Source: Desulfovibrio sp. DV
Lineage (GTDB): Bacteria; Desulfobacterota; Desulfovibrionia; Desulfovibrionales; Desulfovibrionaceae
Direction: 5' to 3'
Assembly: GCF_001936595.1 (NCBI RefSeq)
Contig: NZ_MLBG01000041.1
Span: forward strand, 1 to 34,215
DNA: 34,215 bases
The notes under the pieces were generated by a model. That model did not search any database. It had not been told where the DNA came from and was given only the letters and a program-made list of their open reading frames with translations. Position numbers and translations under genes: made by a program. Below are positions 15,412 through 24,042 of the stretch, piece by piece (position 1 is the first letter of the stretch; every line of letters begins with the position of its first letter).

Positions 15412-16260
15412 CTAAAGGTCGTGAACCCTATTGGGTTGATTGCAGAAAATATGACGGAATATGCCGAGCAGTGCGGCGTTGAAAGCTTTTTGAAGCGAGT
15501 GTTGCTTTATGTCGTCAAGTGAACGAATGTTGTTTTTTGTGCATATAAAAGACAAAATGTTGTGATAGCTTTCACCGAGACACTTGTCCCAAAATTCTAT
15601 TAACCCATAAAATGCGAAAATTTGTTTTTCGTTCAACGATTCGCCTGTCTTTGACCGGATGGCGAAGAATGACCACCATATAAAATTATATATGCATACA
15701 GTATGACTGTCCTGAATTTCTGTTAAGCTCTCTATCTGAAGCACAGTACAAAGCTGCCGAATAGCGTCTTGCTTTTCGATATTATCTATGTAGCACCAGT
15801 AATCGATCCACCCCATAATGCCGTCGATCTTGTCTTTGGCCATGGGTTTCCACTCTTTGTAAGAGAAGATAATTTGTCTTTTGCTTTCGGTTGCCTCGTT
15901 TTTATGCGGAAGGAGTGTGGGGTTGCATTTTTCCCGAAGCCTGTTTTCCATGGCGTTAAAGGCTTGGATGTAGCGCACCTTCCAGGTCAGGGCTTTGGCC
16001 CCGCTGAATCCCATGGCCACGAGGGTGAAGCCGTCCCGGGTGAGGTTAAAGGCGGGGCGCATCTCGCCCTTGGGATCGAGGTATTCAACGGCCGCAAAAT
16101 TGCGGGCGTTAAAATCTTCAGGCAGACCTCGAATGAGATTTCGGATAGCCTTCAGAACATCATCGTGCCGCTTTCGGAAATGCTCGGCTAACGTGAGGCT
16201 TGAAACCACGGGGGTCCCGTTGACCAGGCACAGGTTTGGGTTCTGAGAGGGCTTGGTCAT
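15412..16260 (-). CDS. Rha-family phage-type regulatory protein (antirepressor-like)
   Basis: A 282-residue protein; the start MTKPSQNPNLCLVNGTPVVS at 16260 is preceded by a GGGGGG stretch serving as ribosome site. Residues about 10-105 are a Rha domain: LAEHFRKRHDDVLKAIRNLI, then ARNFAAVEYLDPKGEMRPAF and LTRDGFTLVAMGFSGAKALT, VRYIQAFNAME. Rha proteins are phage regulators that interfere with repressor or host functions. The C-terminal 170 residues are of unrecognised type and are encoded by distinctly AT-rich DNA, suggesting a domain swap as is common in phage antirepressors. It is the gene nearest the tRNA-Glu end of the element. A longer frame (to 16443) is rejected because it runs through a perfect hairpin. 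Confidence 0.85.
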   Translation of the reverse strand: MTKPSQNPNLCLVNGTPVVSSLTLAEHFRKRHDDVLKAIRNLIRGLPEDFNARNFAAVEYLDPKGEMRPAFNLTRDGFTLVAMGFSGAKALTWKVRYIQAFNAMENRLREKCNPTLLPHKNEATESKRQIIFSYKEWKPMAKDKIDGIMGWIDYWCYIDNIEKQDAIRQLCTVLQIESLTEIQDSHTVCIYNFIWWSFFAIRSKTGESLNEKQIFAFYGLIEFWDKCLGESYHNILSFICTKNNIRSLDDIKQHSLQKAFNAALLGIFRHIFCNQPNRVHDL

Positions 16261-16376
16261 GCATCCCCCCGGTCGTTGGGCCACAGCGGTTGTGTGAAGC
16301 ATGGGAATGACAGGGCTTGGTGAGTGGCTTTTCTTGGCGTAAAGAGGTTCATTGGCTTTTTGCGCATCCCTCCCGA

Positions 16377-16406
16377 GAGGCTGCTCCGCAAGCGCGGAGC
16401 AGCCTC
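16377..16406. repeat. Perfect 13-bp hairpin
   Basis: Arms GAGGCTGCTCCGC (16377-16389) and GCGGAGCAGCCTC (16394-16406) pair perfectly around AAGC. No T run follows on either strand. It could be an attenuator or protein site in the leader of the Rha-like gene. Confidence 0.6.
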
Positions 16407-16436
16407 TGCAGGGGTGGTGGGGTGGAGGCGGCGGGC

Positions 16437-16482
16437 AAAACAAAAGCCCGCAAGGTGCTGTGACAGCGCGCTTACGGGCTTT
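16437..16482 (-). terminator. Second intrinsic terminator-like hairpin, minus strand
   Basis: Arms AAAGCCCGCAAG (16443-16454) and CTTACGGGCTTT (16471-16482) pair with one mismatch and enclose an inner GCTGT/ACAGC pairing. On the minus strand the stem is followed by a T-rich run (TTTTGTTTT). It lies in tandem with the terminator at 16511-16559. Confidence 0.55.
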
Positions 16483-16510
16483 ACGAGGGCTGGGATGGGG
16501 AAAATCGAGG

Positions 16511-16559
16511 AATAAAAAAGGGAAAGCGACAAGACCCTGTTTTTGCAGGTCCTTGTCGC
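16511..16559 (-). terminator. Intrinsic terminator after tRNA-Glu, minus strand
   Basis: Arms at 16526-16539 and 16546-16559 (GCGACAAG...CTTGTCGC with a two-base internal mismatch, then CCTG/CAGG) form a long stem. On the minus strand it is followed by TTTCCCTTTTTT. It would end the tRNA-Lys/tRNA-Glu transcript. Confidence 0.75.
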
Positions 16560-16570
16560 CATTGAATTCT

Positions 16571-16646
16571 TGGCGTCCCCAAGGGGATTTGAACCCCTGT
16601 TAGCGGCGTGAGAGGCCGCCGTCCTAGGCCACTAGACGATGGGGAC
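16571..16646 (-). tRNA. tRNA-Glu (anticodon CTC)
   Basis: On the minus strand the acceptor arms GTCCCCA and TGGGGAC pair fully, followed by discriminator G and an encoded CCA. The anticodon loop CTCTCAC has CTC at positions 34-36, reading GAG (Glu). The T arm GGGGTTCAAATCCCC is standard. It lies 11 bases downstream of tRNA-Lys in the same orientation. The conjugative element lies on its 3' side, the side usually used by tRNA-targeting integrases. Confidence 0.95.
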
Positions 16647-16657
16647 GAAGCGGAAGC

Positions 16658-16733
16658 TGGTGGGCCGTGCTGGGCTCGAACCAGCGACTCTCTGCTTAAA
16701 AGGCAGATACTCTACCGACTGAGTTAACGGCCC
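16658..16733 (-). tRNA. tRNA-Lys (anticodon TTT)
   Basis: On the minus strand the acceptor arms GGGCCGT and ACGGCCC pair fully, with discriminator A and an encoded CCA. The anticodon loop CTTTTAA contains TTT, reading AAA/AAG (Lys). D arm CTCAGTCGGTAGAG and T arm GGTTCGAGCC are canonical. Co-transcribed with tRNA-Glu. Confidence 0.96.
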
Positions 16734-16865
16734 ACACGGGAGAAAAGTCACTATGCCGGTTGCGCGATTGTGTCAAGTGGATTTCGCCCGGTTGTCGAAA
16801 AAGAACTCCCGGTCCCGGAAAACGGCCCTTTCCAAAGCAGCGGCTCCCGACTATATCCCCGCCCC

Positions 16866-17819
16866 ATGGATATCGCCCACCTCTGGCACGCCCTTGGCTG
16901 GCCGCTTCTGCGTCTGCTTGGTTCCCTGGCCCTTGGCCTGCTGGTGGCCAACCTGATCGAGGCCCTGAACTGGACCCGGTTCCTGGCCCGTTTTGCCGCG
17001 CCCATCATCCGTATCGGCCATCTCAAGGATGTCATCGGCGCGAGCTTTTCCATGGCCTTTTTTTCCGGCGTGGCGGCCAATTCGCTCCTGGCCGAGGCCT
17101 ACGGCGCAGGAAGGCTTACCGATCGCGAACTGATCCTGGCCAACCTGTTTAACAGCCTGCCCACCTACTTCCTGCATCTGCCGCAGATGTTTTTTATCAC
17201 CGTGCCCTTTATCGGGGCCCGGGCCGCGGCCACCTACGTGGGCCTGACCTTGCTGGCTGCCGTGGCCCGCAGCGCCGCCATCCTGGTCTATGGCCGCCTT
17301 GTCCTGCCGCCCCTGGCCGACGGCTGCGTGGTCTGCCATCTCACCGATGACTCCTTTTCCTGGAAAAAGGCCCTCGCCAAAGCCTGGAAGCGGTTTTTGC
17401 GCCGGCTGCGCTCCATGGTCCTTTTCACCGTGCCCATCTATATCCTCTTTCACTATCTCACGGTCTGGGGCGTCTTTGACGCCGTGGAGCGCTGGCTGGC
17501 CGCCCACCTCGGCTTTCTCTCCTGGATGACGCCCCAGGCGGTCAGCATCGTCATGTTCCAGATGGCGGCCGAGACCTCGGCCGGGCTGGCTGCGGCCGGG
17601 GCCATGCTCGGGGCCGGCGACCTCGAACCCCGGCAGGTGGTGTTGGCGCTGCTTGTCGGCAACATCCTGTCCACCCCCATGCGGGCCTTTCGCCACCAGT
17701 TCCCCTACTATGCCGGCATCTTCAAGCCGGCCGTGGCTGTCCGGCTGATCGTCCACAACCAGGCCTTCCGCGCCGCCAGCCTGATCCTGGTCCTGGTGGC
17801 CTACGCAGTCCTCGGCTGA
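16866..17819 (+). CDS. Nucleoside recognition (gate) domain membrane protein
   Basis: A 317-residue polytopic inner-membrane protein. Gly/Asn-containing membrane segments such as VIGASFSMAFFSGVAANSLL and NLFNSLPTYFLHLPQMFFIT, and a second similar half (VSIVMFQMAAETSAGLAAAG, LVGNILSTPMRAFRHQFPYY), match proteins with the 'nucleoside recognition' gate domain. These are related to SpmA/FeoB-gate membrane segments and are often of unknown substrate. The start at 16866 was preferred because it begins at a natural hydrophobic helix; a GTG 96 bases upstream is possible, and neither has a strong ribosome site. The gene is GC-rich with core-genome codon use and is divergent from the tRNA genes. Confidence 0.83.
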   Translation: MDIAHLWHALGWPLLRLLGSLALGLLVANLIEALNWTRFLARFAAPIIRIGHLKDVIGASFSMAFFSGVAANSLLAEAYGAGRLTDRELILANLFNSLPTYFLHLPQMFFITVPFIGARAAATYVGLTLLAAVARSAAILVYGRLVLPPLADGCVVCHLTDDSFSWKKALAKAWKRFLRRLRSMVLFTVPIYILFHYLTVWGVFDAVERWLAAHLGFLSWMTPQAVSIVMFQMAAETSAGLAAAGAMLGAGDLEPRQVVLALLVGNILSTPMRAFRHQFPYYAGIFKPAVAVRLIVHNQAFRAASLILVLVAYAVLG

Positions 17820-17915
17820 GCCCGGGGCCGAGCCGGCGCACCAGGACAGCCGGGAGACGGCGGTGTTGGCGCGGCCGCCGGGTCCTGGCCGCCTGGGGAA
17901 TGCGCCGGGGCGGGC

Positions 17916-18335
17916 CTACTGCACCCGGCGGTATTCGACGTAGCCGGCCCGGGGATTGTCGCCGCCGGGCGAGAGATAATAAAACACCATGGCGTCGGGC
18001 CCTTCGAGCCTGCCCAGGCGCAGGGCGTCGTTGTGGCCGACGAAGTAGAAATCGTCGCCGTTTTTGTCGATGACGCCGGAAAAGGTGTCCTTGCCGCTGA
18101 CCTTGCCCGACCAGTTCACTTCACCGTGAAAGACCCGGCCTTGCTGTTCCTTGATGACCAGGGTGGCTTTTTCGCCCTGGCCGGTGGTGAAGCCGTTTTT
18201 CTGGCTGTGCATGTGAAAGGCGGTGGCCGCCCAGGTGCCGGTCAGCTGGGGGATGCGCGCATCCTGGGCGCGGGCCGGGCCGGACAGGCCCAAAAGAAGG
18301 GCGGCCAGGGACACGAGGACGAGAGGCAGGCGCAT
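17916..18335 (-). CDS. Secreted protein of unknown function
   Basis: A 139-residue exported protein with signal peptide MRLPLVLVSLAALLLGLSGP ending near ARA-QDA. The mature part is a single beta-rich domain (LTGTWAATAFHMHSQ, FHGEVNWSGKVSGKDTFSGV, DGDDFYF-like strands, VFYYLSPGGDNPRAGYVEYR). The 'LxGxW' opening followed by repeated short strands suggests a small beta-barrel or lipocalin-like fold, but I recognise no family. It is convergent with the gate-domain gene and lies downstream of the protease gene on the same strand, after a hairpin that probably separates their transcripts. Confidence 0.75.
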   Translation of the reverse strand: MRLPLVLVSLAALLLGLSGPARAQDARIPQLTGTWAATAFHMHSQKNGFTTGQGEKATLVIKEQQGRVFHGEVNWSGKVSGKDTFSGVIDKNGDDFYFVGHNDALRLGRLEGPDAMVFYYLSPGGDNPRAGYVEYRRVQ

Positions 18336-18469
18336 GGCAGACTCCTTGGGTTGGGGTCGTGGGTGGCGGCCTTTTGCCGCATTGCCACACTACCCGGACG
18401 CCTCCAAAATGCAACGCCGGCCTGAAGAGGGGTTGGCGTATTTTTTTTGCCGCAACTCCGGGGCCGGGA

Positions 18470-18500
18470 GCGCTCCGGCCGGCAGGACCGGCCGGAGCGC
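18470..18500 (-). terminator. Strong hairpin after the protease gene
   Basis: Perfect 13-bp stem, arms GCGCTCCGGCCGG (18470-18482) and CCGGCCGGAGCGC (18488-18500), loop of five bases, 38 bases beyond the protease stop. It lacks a directly adjacent T run, so termination is likely but not certain. Confidence 0.5.
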
Positions 18501-18537
18501 ATTGGGCCTGGTGGCTGGCGCCCTCCCGGGGCGCGCG

Positions 18538-20049
18538 TTATTGGTCCAGGAGCAGCGGCAGCAACTGCGTCGACGAGGCATTGGCTTCCAATGCCGCTGG
18601 AATGTACACCCTGGGCTTGGACAGACCCGTGCCGCAACCGGTGACGATGGGTGTTCCACCGGCCAGGACCCGGCTGAGAATGGTTCCCACGCTGTCGTTT
18701 GGCCGGTTCTGGCGCAGGATGGCCCAGGTCCCGGCCACGTGGGGCGTGGCCATGGAGGTGCCGTCCCAGGAGGCGTAGCTGGTATCCGAGGCGCCGGTCG
18801 AAGAATAGATGCCGGACCCGGGGGCAAAGAGGGTTTGCAGGTTGGGGTTCCAGTTGTTGAAGTAGCTTTCTCCATCGCCTGAGGTGGAAGCACCGACGGC
18901 GATGGCGGTGGAGATGCAGGCCGGGGAGCTGATGTAGGAGCAGTAGCCGTCGTTGCCGGTGGCGATGGTGGTGGCAATATTGACCGAGCGCAGCAGGTCG
19001 ACGCCGGCCTTTTGGGAGGCGCTGTCGCAGGGGGTGCTGTAGGCGCCTCCGCCAAGGCTCATGCTGGCGGCGGCGATGCTGGTCGAGCCCCGCAGGGAGT
19101 AGACGTAGTTGAGGCCGGCCAGCTGGTCGCTGGGGTAGGAGCCGATCCAGGGGGTCGTGTCCGGGATGATGGAAAAAACCTGGACGGCGATGAGATTGGC
19201 GTTTTTGGCCACCCCGGCCACGGTGCCGTCGGCCTTGTTGCCCGTGGCGATGCCGGCGCAGTGGGTGCCGTGGTCGTAGCCCGTGTAGGTATTGGCGTAG
19301 TGGACGGCGCTGCCCGGGCCATAGGCGGTTTTCGTCCCGCCGGGGCAGTTGGAATTGGCGGAAAAACAGGCTTCGACGATGGTCTTGCCGGCAAAGAATT
19401 CATGGGTGCGCCGGATGCCGGTATCCAGGATGGCCACGGTCCAGCCGGCCCCGGTGTAGCCCCGGGACCAGGCGGTGTCGGCACCGATCTTGGGCGGCCC
19501 CCAGTTGAGATTGCCCGAAGTGGGGAGCTGGGGCGGGGCGGTGGAGGCTGCGCCGGATTCGCCCTTGGCGCCGCTTCCGGAGGGCACGGGCAGGGGCAGC
19601 GGGATGGGAGCGTCGACCTCGATGGAGGTCACTCCGGGCTCAGCCTGCAGAGCTTCCAGGGCCTTGGCATTGACGGCGACGGCCACAAAGGGAAGGGCCG
19701 AATAGGTCCGATAGACCGTGTAAGCGGACTTGGGCAACGAGGCCAGCACGGCGTTGACGCTGCTGGCGATGGCGGCTTCCAGGGCGGCGTCGGCCGCTTT
19801 GGAAGCTGCTCGGTTTTTGGGGGCCTCATCTGGCGTCACCACTTTGTATTGGGCTGACCGGGCGGCCAGGGCGTCGTAGTCTGCAACGGTCAGGCCCACG
19901 ATGACACGGGCCAGCCCGGTGTCGGTCATGGCGGCGGCAGGCAGGGCGTCCCAGGCCGGGCCTTTGCCTCCGGCCCAGGCCGGAGCAATGGAGAAAAGAC
20001 ACAGTACAAGAAGCAGGCCGAATCCGATATTGGTGCGATTGCTGATCAT
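18538..20049 (-). CDS. Secreted subtilisin-family (S8) serine protease
   Basis: A 503-residue preproprotein. A signal peptide occupies about residues 1-26 (GLLLVLCLFSIAPAWA). Residues 45-150 look like an I9-type inhibitor propeptide (RVIVGLTVADYDALAARSAQ, then EALQAEPGVTSIEVDAPIPL), followed by a Pro/Gly linker. The catalytic triad is complete: Asp209 in WTVAILDTGI, His263 in DHGTHCAGIATG, Ser432 in DGTSMATPHVAGTW; the oxyanion Asn366 is in IATGNDG. Extra Cys residues (NCPGGTK, CDSASQ, CSYISSPAC) suggest disulfides. It should be exported by Sec, mature by autocleavage and degrade proteins outside the cytoplasm. There is no C-terminal anchor or P-domain. ATG at 20049 follows AAAGGGAC. The gene stands alone with its own terminator hairpin. 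Confidence 0.95.
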   Translation of the reverse strand: MISNRTNIGFGLLLVLCLFSIAPAWAGGKGPAWDALPAAAMTDTGLARVIVGLTVADYDALAARSAQYKVVTPDEAPKNRAASKAADAALEAAIASSVNAVLASLPKSAYTVYRTYSALPFVAVAVNAKALEALQAEPGVTSIEVDAPIPLPLPVPSGSGAKGESGAASTAPPQLPTSGNLNWGPPKIGADTAWSRGYTGAGWTVAILDTGIRRTHEFFAGKTIVEACFSANSNCPGGTKTAYGPGSAVHYANTYTGYDHGTHCAGIATGNKADGTVAGVAKNANLIAVQVFSIIPDTTPWIGSYPSDQLAGLNYVYSLRGSTSIAAASMSLGGGAYSTPCDSASQKAGVDLLRSVNIATTIATGNDGYCSYISSPACISTAIAVGASTSGDGESYFNNWNPNLQTLFAPGSGIYSSTGASDTSYASWDGTSMATPHVAGTWAILRQNRPNDSVGTILSRVLAGGTPIVTGCGTGLSKPRVYIPAALEANASSTQLLPLLLDQ

Positions 20050-20629
20050 GGTCTGTCCCTTTCTGATGTATTTTCTCTGTCAATTCACTCGGGGTGGCTT
20101 GGAGGCAGGCTGGCGATGAAGACGAGTCTTGCGCGGGCTGGCAGTATTTAGAAAACACCTGATTTGGATATGCGGCTTTGTGTCCATTCGTGCAAGTTTT
20201 TTTGCTGTATTTTAATAAATGAAATATATGGTGTTATTCCAAGGACATTTTTCAACCTCTGCAAGTCTGGCTTCTGCCTGTGTCAGACAGCCGGCGGATG
20301 ATCAGGCCGGCTCTCAAATGGCACAGGTGTTTTTTGCCCTTTGGGTCATCAAAAATAATTCCTATCGCATTAATAAAACGGCGAACGATATTTGCCGTGC
20401 GTTGTTGTGGCCCGTATGGGCTGCGCCGCTGCACCGATGGCATGGGTCCTTTGCAGTCACGGGACAGCCGAACCAGGCCATTGACTGCAGTGGCCGGGCC
20501 AGGGGCATCAGAGGGCTGGCGGACGCTGCATCGCCAGCCGGGCAACCGGCCGCTTGGGATAAAAAAACGGGGGGCCCATCGGCCCCCCGCGTTCTTGCAA
20601 GGATGTGCGCTCGGTTTGCGTTGGTGGCG
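20050..20629. other. Intergenic region between protease and SNF2 helicase genes
   Basis: No convincing gene. The part near the protease (about 20150-20230) is AT-rich and probably holds its promoter. The part near 20561-20589 is the helicase terminator. Open frames crossing this stretch run on into the antisense strand of the helicase gene and lack ribosome sites, so they are not annotated. Confidence 0.6.
20561..20589 (-). terminator. Intrinsic terminator of the SNF2 helicase gene
   Basis: Nine-bp stem, arms CGGGGGGCC and GGCCCCCCG around CATC. On the minus strand it is followed directly by TTTTTTT. It lies 41 bases beyond the helicase stop codon. Confidence 0.88.
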
Positions 20630-23600
20630 CTAGACGTCAAAGAGCGATTCCAGATCGTTGCGGGTGAGGGACTTGAAGGCGTCTTGGCCGGGAATGACGG
20701 CCTCGGCCACGTCGCGCTTTTGTTCCTGCAGGCGCAGGATCTTTTCCTCCACCGTGTTCTGGCAGATGAGCTTGTAGGAGAACACCTGGCGCAACTGGCC
20801 GATGCGGTGGGTCCGGTCGGTGGCCTGGTTTTCCACGGCCGGGTTCCACCAGGGGTCGTAGTGGATGACGTAGTCGGCGCTGGTGAGGTTAAGCCCCGTG
20901 CCGCCGGCCTTGAGCGAGATGAGGAACACCTTGATGTTCTCATCCTGGTTGAACTTGTCCACCTGATCGAAACGGTCCTTGCTCGAACCGTCGAGATAGC
21001 AAAAGGGCATCTGGCTGATGGTCATCCAGGACCGGATGATATGGAGCATCTGCACGAACTGGGAGAAGACCAGCACCTTGTGGCCTTCCTCGATACAGTC
21101 GGTGATGAGGTCTTTGAAGGCGTCGAACTTGCCGGAGGGCAGGTTGGTGTTGACGCCGGGCAGGTCGAGCTTGAGCAGGCGCGGGTGGCAGCAGATCTGC
21201 CGCAGCTTCAGCAACGCGTCGAGAATGGACATCTGCGACTTGGCCATGCCCTTTTCATCCACCGTGGCCAGCACCTGTTCCTTGAGCTTTTTGGCCAGGG
21301 CGGCGTAGAGCTCAAGCTGCTCGTCGAGCAGATTGCAGTAGTAGGTGTTTTCCACCTTGGGCGGCAGGTCCTTGGCCACCTCGGACTTGGTGCGCCGCAG
21401 GATAAAGGGCTTCACCCGGCCGCGCAGGTAATCAAGGGTCTCCACGTCGCCGTCCTTGATCGGCTTGACGATGCCGCGCTGGAAGGCGTTCTGGCCGCCC
21501 AGAAAGCCCGGCATGAGGAACTCAAAGAGCGACCACAGCTCAAAGAGATTGTTCTCGATGGGCGTGCCCGACAGGCAAAGCCGGGTCTTGCCGACCAGCC
21601 GGCGCACGGAGCGGGCCGTGATGGTATTGGGGTTTTTGATGTTCTGGGCTTCGTCTAGGATGATGGAGGCGAATTCGTATTTGAGCAGTTCGTCGAGGTC
21701 GCGGCGCAGCAGCGCATAGGTGGTGATGACCAGATCGGCCTCGCCGATCTTTTTGAACATGTTCTCGCGCCGTGCCCCGTAGATGATGAGTTGGGTGAGG
21801 TCGGGCACGAACTTCTGGGCCTCGCGCTCCCAGTTGGGCAAAACCGAGGTGGGCACGACGATGAGGTTGGGACCGCGTGCCCCGCGCTCCACATTGTGCT
21901 GGATAAAGGCCAGGGTCTGGACGGTCTTGCCCAGGCCCATCTCGTCGGCCAGGATGCCGCCGAAGCCATATTCGCGCAGGAAATTGAGATAGGACAGGCC
22001 CTCTGCCTGATACGGCCGCAGGTCGGCGTGGAGGCCCTTGGGCACGCGCACCGGCATGATTTCCCGGAAGCTGTGGATCTTCTGGCGCAGGCTGTTCCAG
22101 AACGAATCCGTGCGCGCTTCGGGCATGTCTTCCAGGAGCTTGTCCAGGACCGGAGCCTCGAACTGCTTGAATTTCGTCTGGGGCGGCTTGTCCGTGTCGT
22201 AGCCAAGGGCCCGCAGCTTGTGGGCCAGCTTTTCCAGCCAGGCCTCGGGCAGGCTCGTATACGAACCGTCTTTGAGCTGCACGTAGCGTTTGCCCTGGGT
22301 CCAGGCCCGCCAGATCTTGTCGATGGGCACCCGCTGGTCGTCGTATTGCACCTGCAGGTCGAGGTTGAACCACTTTTCCTCTTCCTTGGACTCCACCTCG
22401 GCCACGATCACCGGGGTGGTCAGGCGCACCTTGTAGCGGGTCAGGTTCTTTTCGCCAAAGACCCGGTATTTTTCCACCAGCTTGGGGTAGGCATCCAGGA
22501 GAAAGACGATGGCCTCTTCGGTCTCCAGGAACCAGTTGGCGTTGTTTCGGGCCTGGAAACGCATGTCGGAGAGCATGGTCAAAAGGGCCTGCTCCTGGTC
22601 GCAGTCCCGGGCGATCAGGTAGGACTTGCCGTTGTGCAGATACGAAGCGGTCATCAGGTCCGGATTGGGGCCGGGGACCGTGATCTCGCCGTGTTCGGTC
22701 TGGTAGACGTTTTGAATCTGCAGGGTGAGCAGGCTGCCTTCCTCATCCAGGAAGATTTTCGGGTCATAGGTGGCGGCCACAAAAAACGGCTGCATTTTGA
22801 CCAGGAATTCCTCCTGGCCGTACAGGTCGCTCATGGGCAGATGGGTCCAGACCCGGTCGAGAAATTCCGACACGTCCGAGGTGGGAATGACCGGCGGGTT
22901 CTGGGCCATCTCCGACACCAGCTGGGGCGGCAGGCCGGTCTGGACCGGATAGAAGGCGTTTTTCCAGCACACCCAGATGGGCATCTGGCCGTAGAAGTAG
23001 ACTTCCTGGCCGAGGATGGAAAACGGCGCCTTGCCCGGGGTGCCAAGCAGCGTATCAAAGGACAGGCCTTCTTCGGAGAGCTTGGGGGCCAGCTGTAGGC
23101 GCATGGTCTTGGATTCGATGCGCACCGGCTGCTCGGTGTCGCGCCAGTAGAGGTAGTATTCCTTGCCGATGGCCCAGAAAAACCAGGCCAAAAGCCCTGG
23201 CGGCAGTTCCACCCGGTGGCCGGCATAGTCGAGGTGGTGTTCGAGCATCTCGGCCACCACCGGCAGGGTGGGGGAGAGTTCCGACCAGTCCGGGTTCTTG
23301 ATGATCTGCTCGAGGGTGATCTCGGAGTGGACCTGGGAGATGCCGGACTTGTTTTGCCTGGCCCGGAAAAAGGCCACCTGCAACCGCCCCGGTTCGGGGT
23401 GGAAGCGAAAGATCAGATAGTGGCGGCCGGGTTCCGGCTCGGGTTCGGTGGAGAAATAGGTGCGAAAGGTCTGCCGCCATTCCCCGCGCGAGGCCTGGGC
23501 GGCGCGGTCGCTGGCCTCGCTCGTGTCGCCGGCTTCCTCTTCCAGGGTGCGGATGCACTTAAGGGCCGTGGCCCCGACATGGCGGCACACGCCGGAAAAG

Positions 23601-23860
23601 GAATCCGGGCAGTTGCAAAAGAAATTGATGCTGCCTTCCCGAAGGTTGACAGACAGCTCCGAGGCATAGACCTGGAAATCATCACCCTGGACCTGGCCTT
23701 CCACATCCCAGAAGTGGTCGTGCTTGTTGACGGCCAGTTTCTGGATGCCGCCCCCGGCCACGATGGCGTGGGAGCCGTCCAGGATGTATTCAGGAATCGT
23801 CTCGCGAACGAATTCCCCAAGCAATGCTTTGATTTTTGTTTCGTCGTTTCCCATGACCAT
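20630..23860 (-). CDS. SWIM zinc finger / SNF2-family helicase
   Basis: A 1076-residue protein. A SWIM zinc finger lies near residue 85 (CNCPDSFSGVCRH, the CxC...CxH pattern). A long middle domain typical of bacterial SNF2 proteins follows, then the ATPase: ILADEMGLGKTVQTLAF near residue 640 (Walker A), IILDEAQNIKNP (motif II, DEAQ), LCLSGTPIENN (III), VLVFSQFVQML (IV), SLKAGGTGLNLTSADYVIHY (V) and TDRTHRIGQ (VI, near 1015). All motifs are intact. Such proteins translocate on double-stranded DNA and probably remodel protein-DNA complexes, for instance RNA polymerase. AAGGAG stands 10 bases before the ATG at 23860; a second ATG lies two codons in. Single-gene unit with its own terminator, divergent from the substrate-binding lipoprotein gene. 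Confidence 0.95.
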   Translation of the reverse strand: MVMGNDETKIKALLGEFVRETIPEYILDGSHAIVAGGGIQKLAVNKHDHFWDVEGQVQGDDFQVYASELSVNLREGSINFFCNCPDSFSGVCRHVGATALKCIRTLEEEAGDTSEASDRAAQASRGEWRQTFRTYFSTEPEPEPGRHYLIFRFHPEPGRLQVAFFRARQNKSGISQVHSEITLEQIIKNPDWSELSPTLPVVAEMLEHHLDYAGHRVELPPGLLAWFFWAIGKEYYLYWRDTEQPVRIESKTMRLQLAPKLSEEGLSFDTLLGTPGKAPFSILGQEVYFYGQMPIWVCWKNAFYPVQTGLPPQLVSEMAQNPPVIPTSDVSEFLDRVWTHLPMSDLYGQEEFLVKMQPFFVAATYDPKIFLDEEGSLLTLQIQNVYQTEHGEITVPGPNPDLMTASYLHNGKSYLIARDCDQEQALLTMLSDMRFQARNNANWFLETEEAIVFLLDAYPKLVEKYRVFGEKNLTRYKVRLTTPVIVAEVESKEEEKWFNLDLQVQYDDQRVPIDKIWRAWTQGKRYVQLKDGSYTSLPEAWLEKLAHKLRALGYDTDKPPQTKFKQFEAPVLDKLLEDMPEARTDSFWNSLRQKIHSFREIMPVRVPKGLHADLRPYQAEGLSYLNFLREYGFGGILADEMGLGKTVQTLAFIQHNVERGARGPNLIVVPTSVLPNWEREAQKFVPDLTQLIIYGARRENMFKKIGEADLVITTYALLRRDLDELLKYEFASIILDEAQNIKNPNTITARSVRRLVGKTRLCLSGTPIENNLFELWSLFEFLMPGFLGGQNAFQRGIVKPIKDGDVETLDYLRGRVKPFILRRTKSEVAKDLPPKVENTYYCNLLDEQLELYAALAKKLKEQVLATVDEKGMAKSQMSILDALLKLRQICCHPRLLKLDLPGVNTNLPSGKFDAFKDLITDCIEEGHKVLVFSQFVQMLHIIRSWMTISQMPFCYLDGSSKDRFDQVDKFNQDENIKVFLISLKAGGTGLNLTSADYVIHYDPWWNPAVENQATDRTHRIGQLRQVFSYKLICQNTVEEKILRLQEQKRDVAEAVIPGQDAFKSLTRNDLESLFDV

Positions 23861-24042
23861 GGGCCTTGGACTCCTTGGTGCGACATATCTGCGTCCGGTA
23901 TCCTTCGGCCATGCCGCCAGACGGCAGACGGAAGGGACAGACGAGTCCGGGCCGATTACCCGATTTCAGACCAATTTGGAACGGAAATATTGTCGGCGGG
24001 GCATTCACCCGGCCGCCGCCGCCAGGTCCGGGAAAAAGCGCT

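Larger units (their letters stand above)
16261..16570. other. Gene-free element end next to tRNA-Glu
   Basis: No convincing gene lies here. The stretch holds three hairpins (listed separately) and the leader of the Rha-like gene. If an integrase used the 3' end of tRNA-Glu as attachment site, the att core would lie at about 16571-16600 with the element to its left. The matching second copy is not in the window, so the att site remains unproven. Confidence 0.45.

Noticed and set aside
16257-16562. Minus-strand open frame of 101 codons upstream of the Rha-like gene
   Set aside because: Runs through two strong hairpins including a terminator and overlaps the Rha ribosome site; composition not protein-like.
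16571-16600. Tempting call of a proven att site at the 3' end of tRNA-Glu
   Set aside because: Only one copy of the sequence is in the window and no integrase is visible, so it is mentioned as a possibility and not annotated as an att feature.
17820-17915. Long-range CCAGGAC/GTCCTGG pairing between convergent genes considered as a shared terminator
   Set aside because: Arms are far apart (over 30 bases) and no T run follows on either strand.
20219-21658. Plus-strand open frame starting MKYMVLFQG in the gap and running into the helicase antisense strand
   Set aside because: No ribosome site and no stop before entering antisense of a clear SNF2 gene; sequence has no known domain.
21791-23098. 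Plus-strand open frame opposite the SNF2 helicase
   Set aside because: Antisense shadow in GC-rich coding DNA, no supporting motif.
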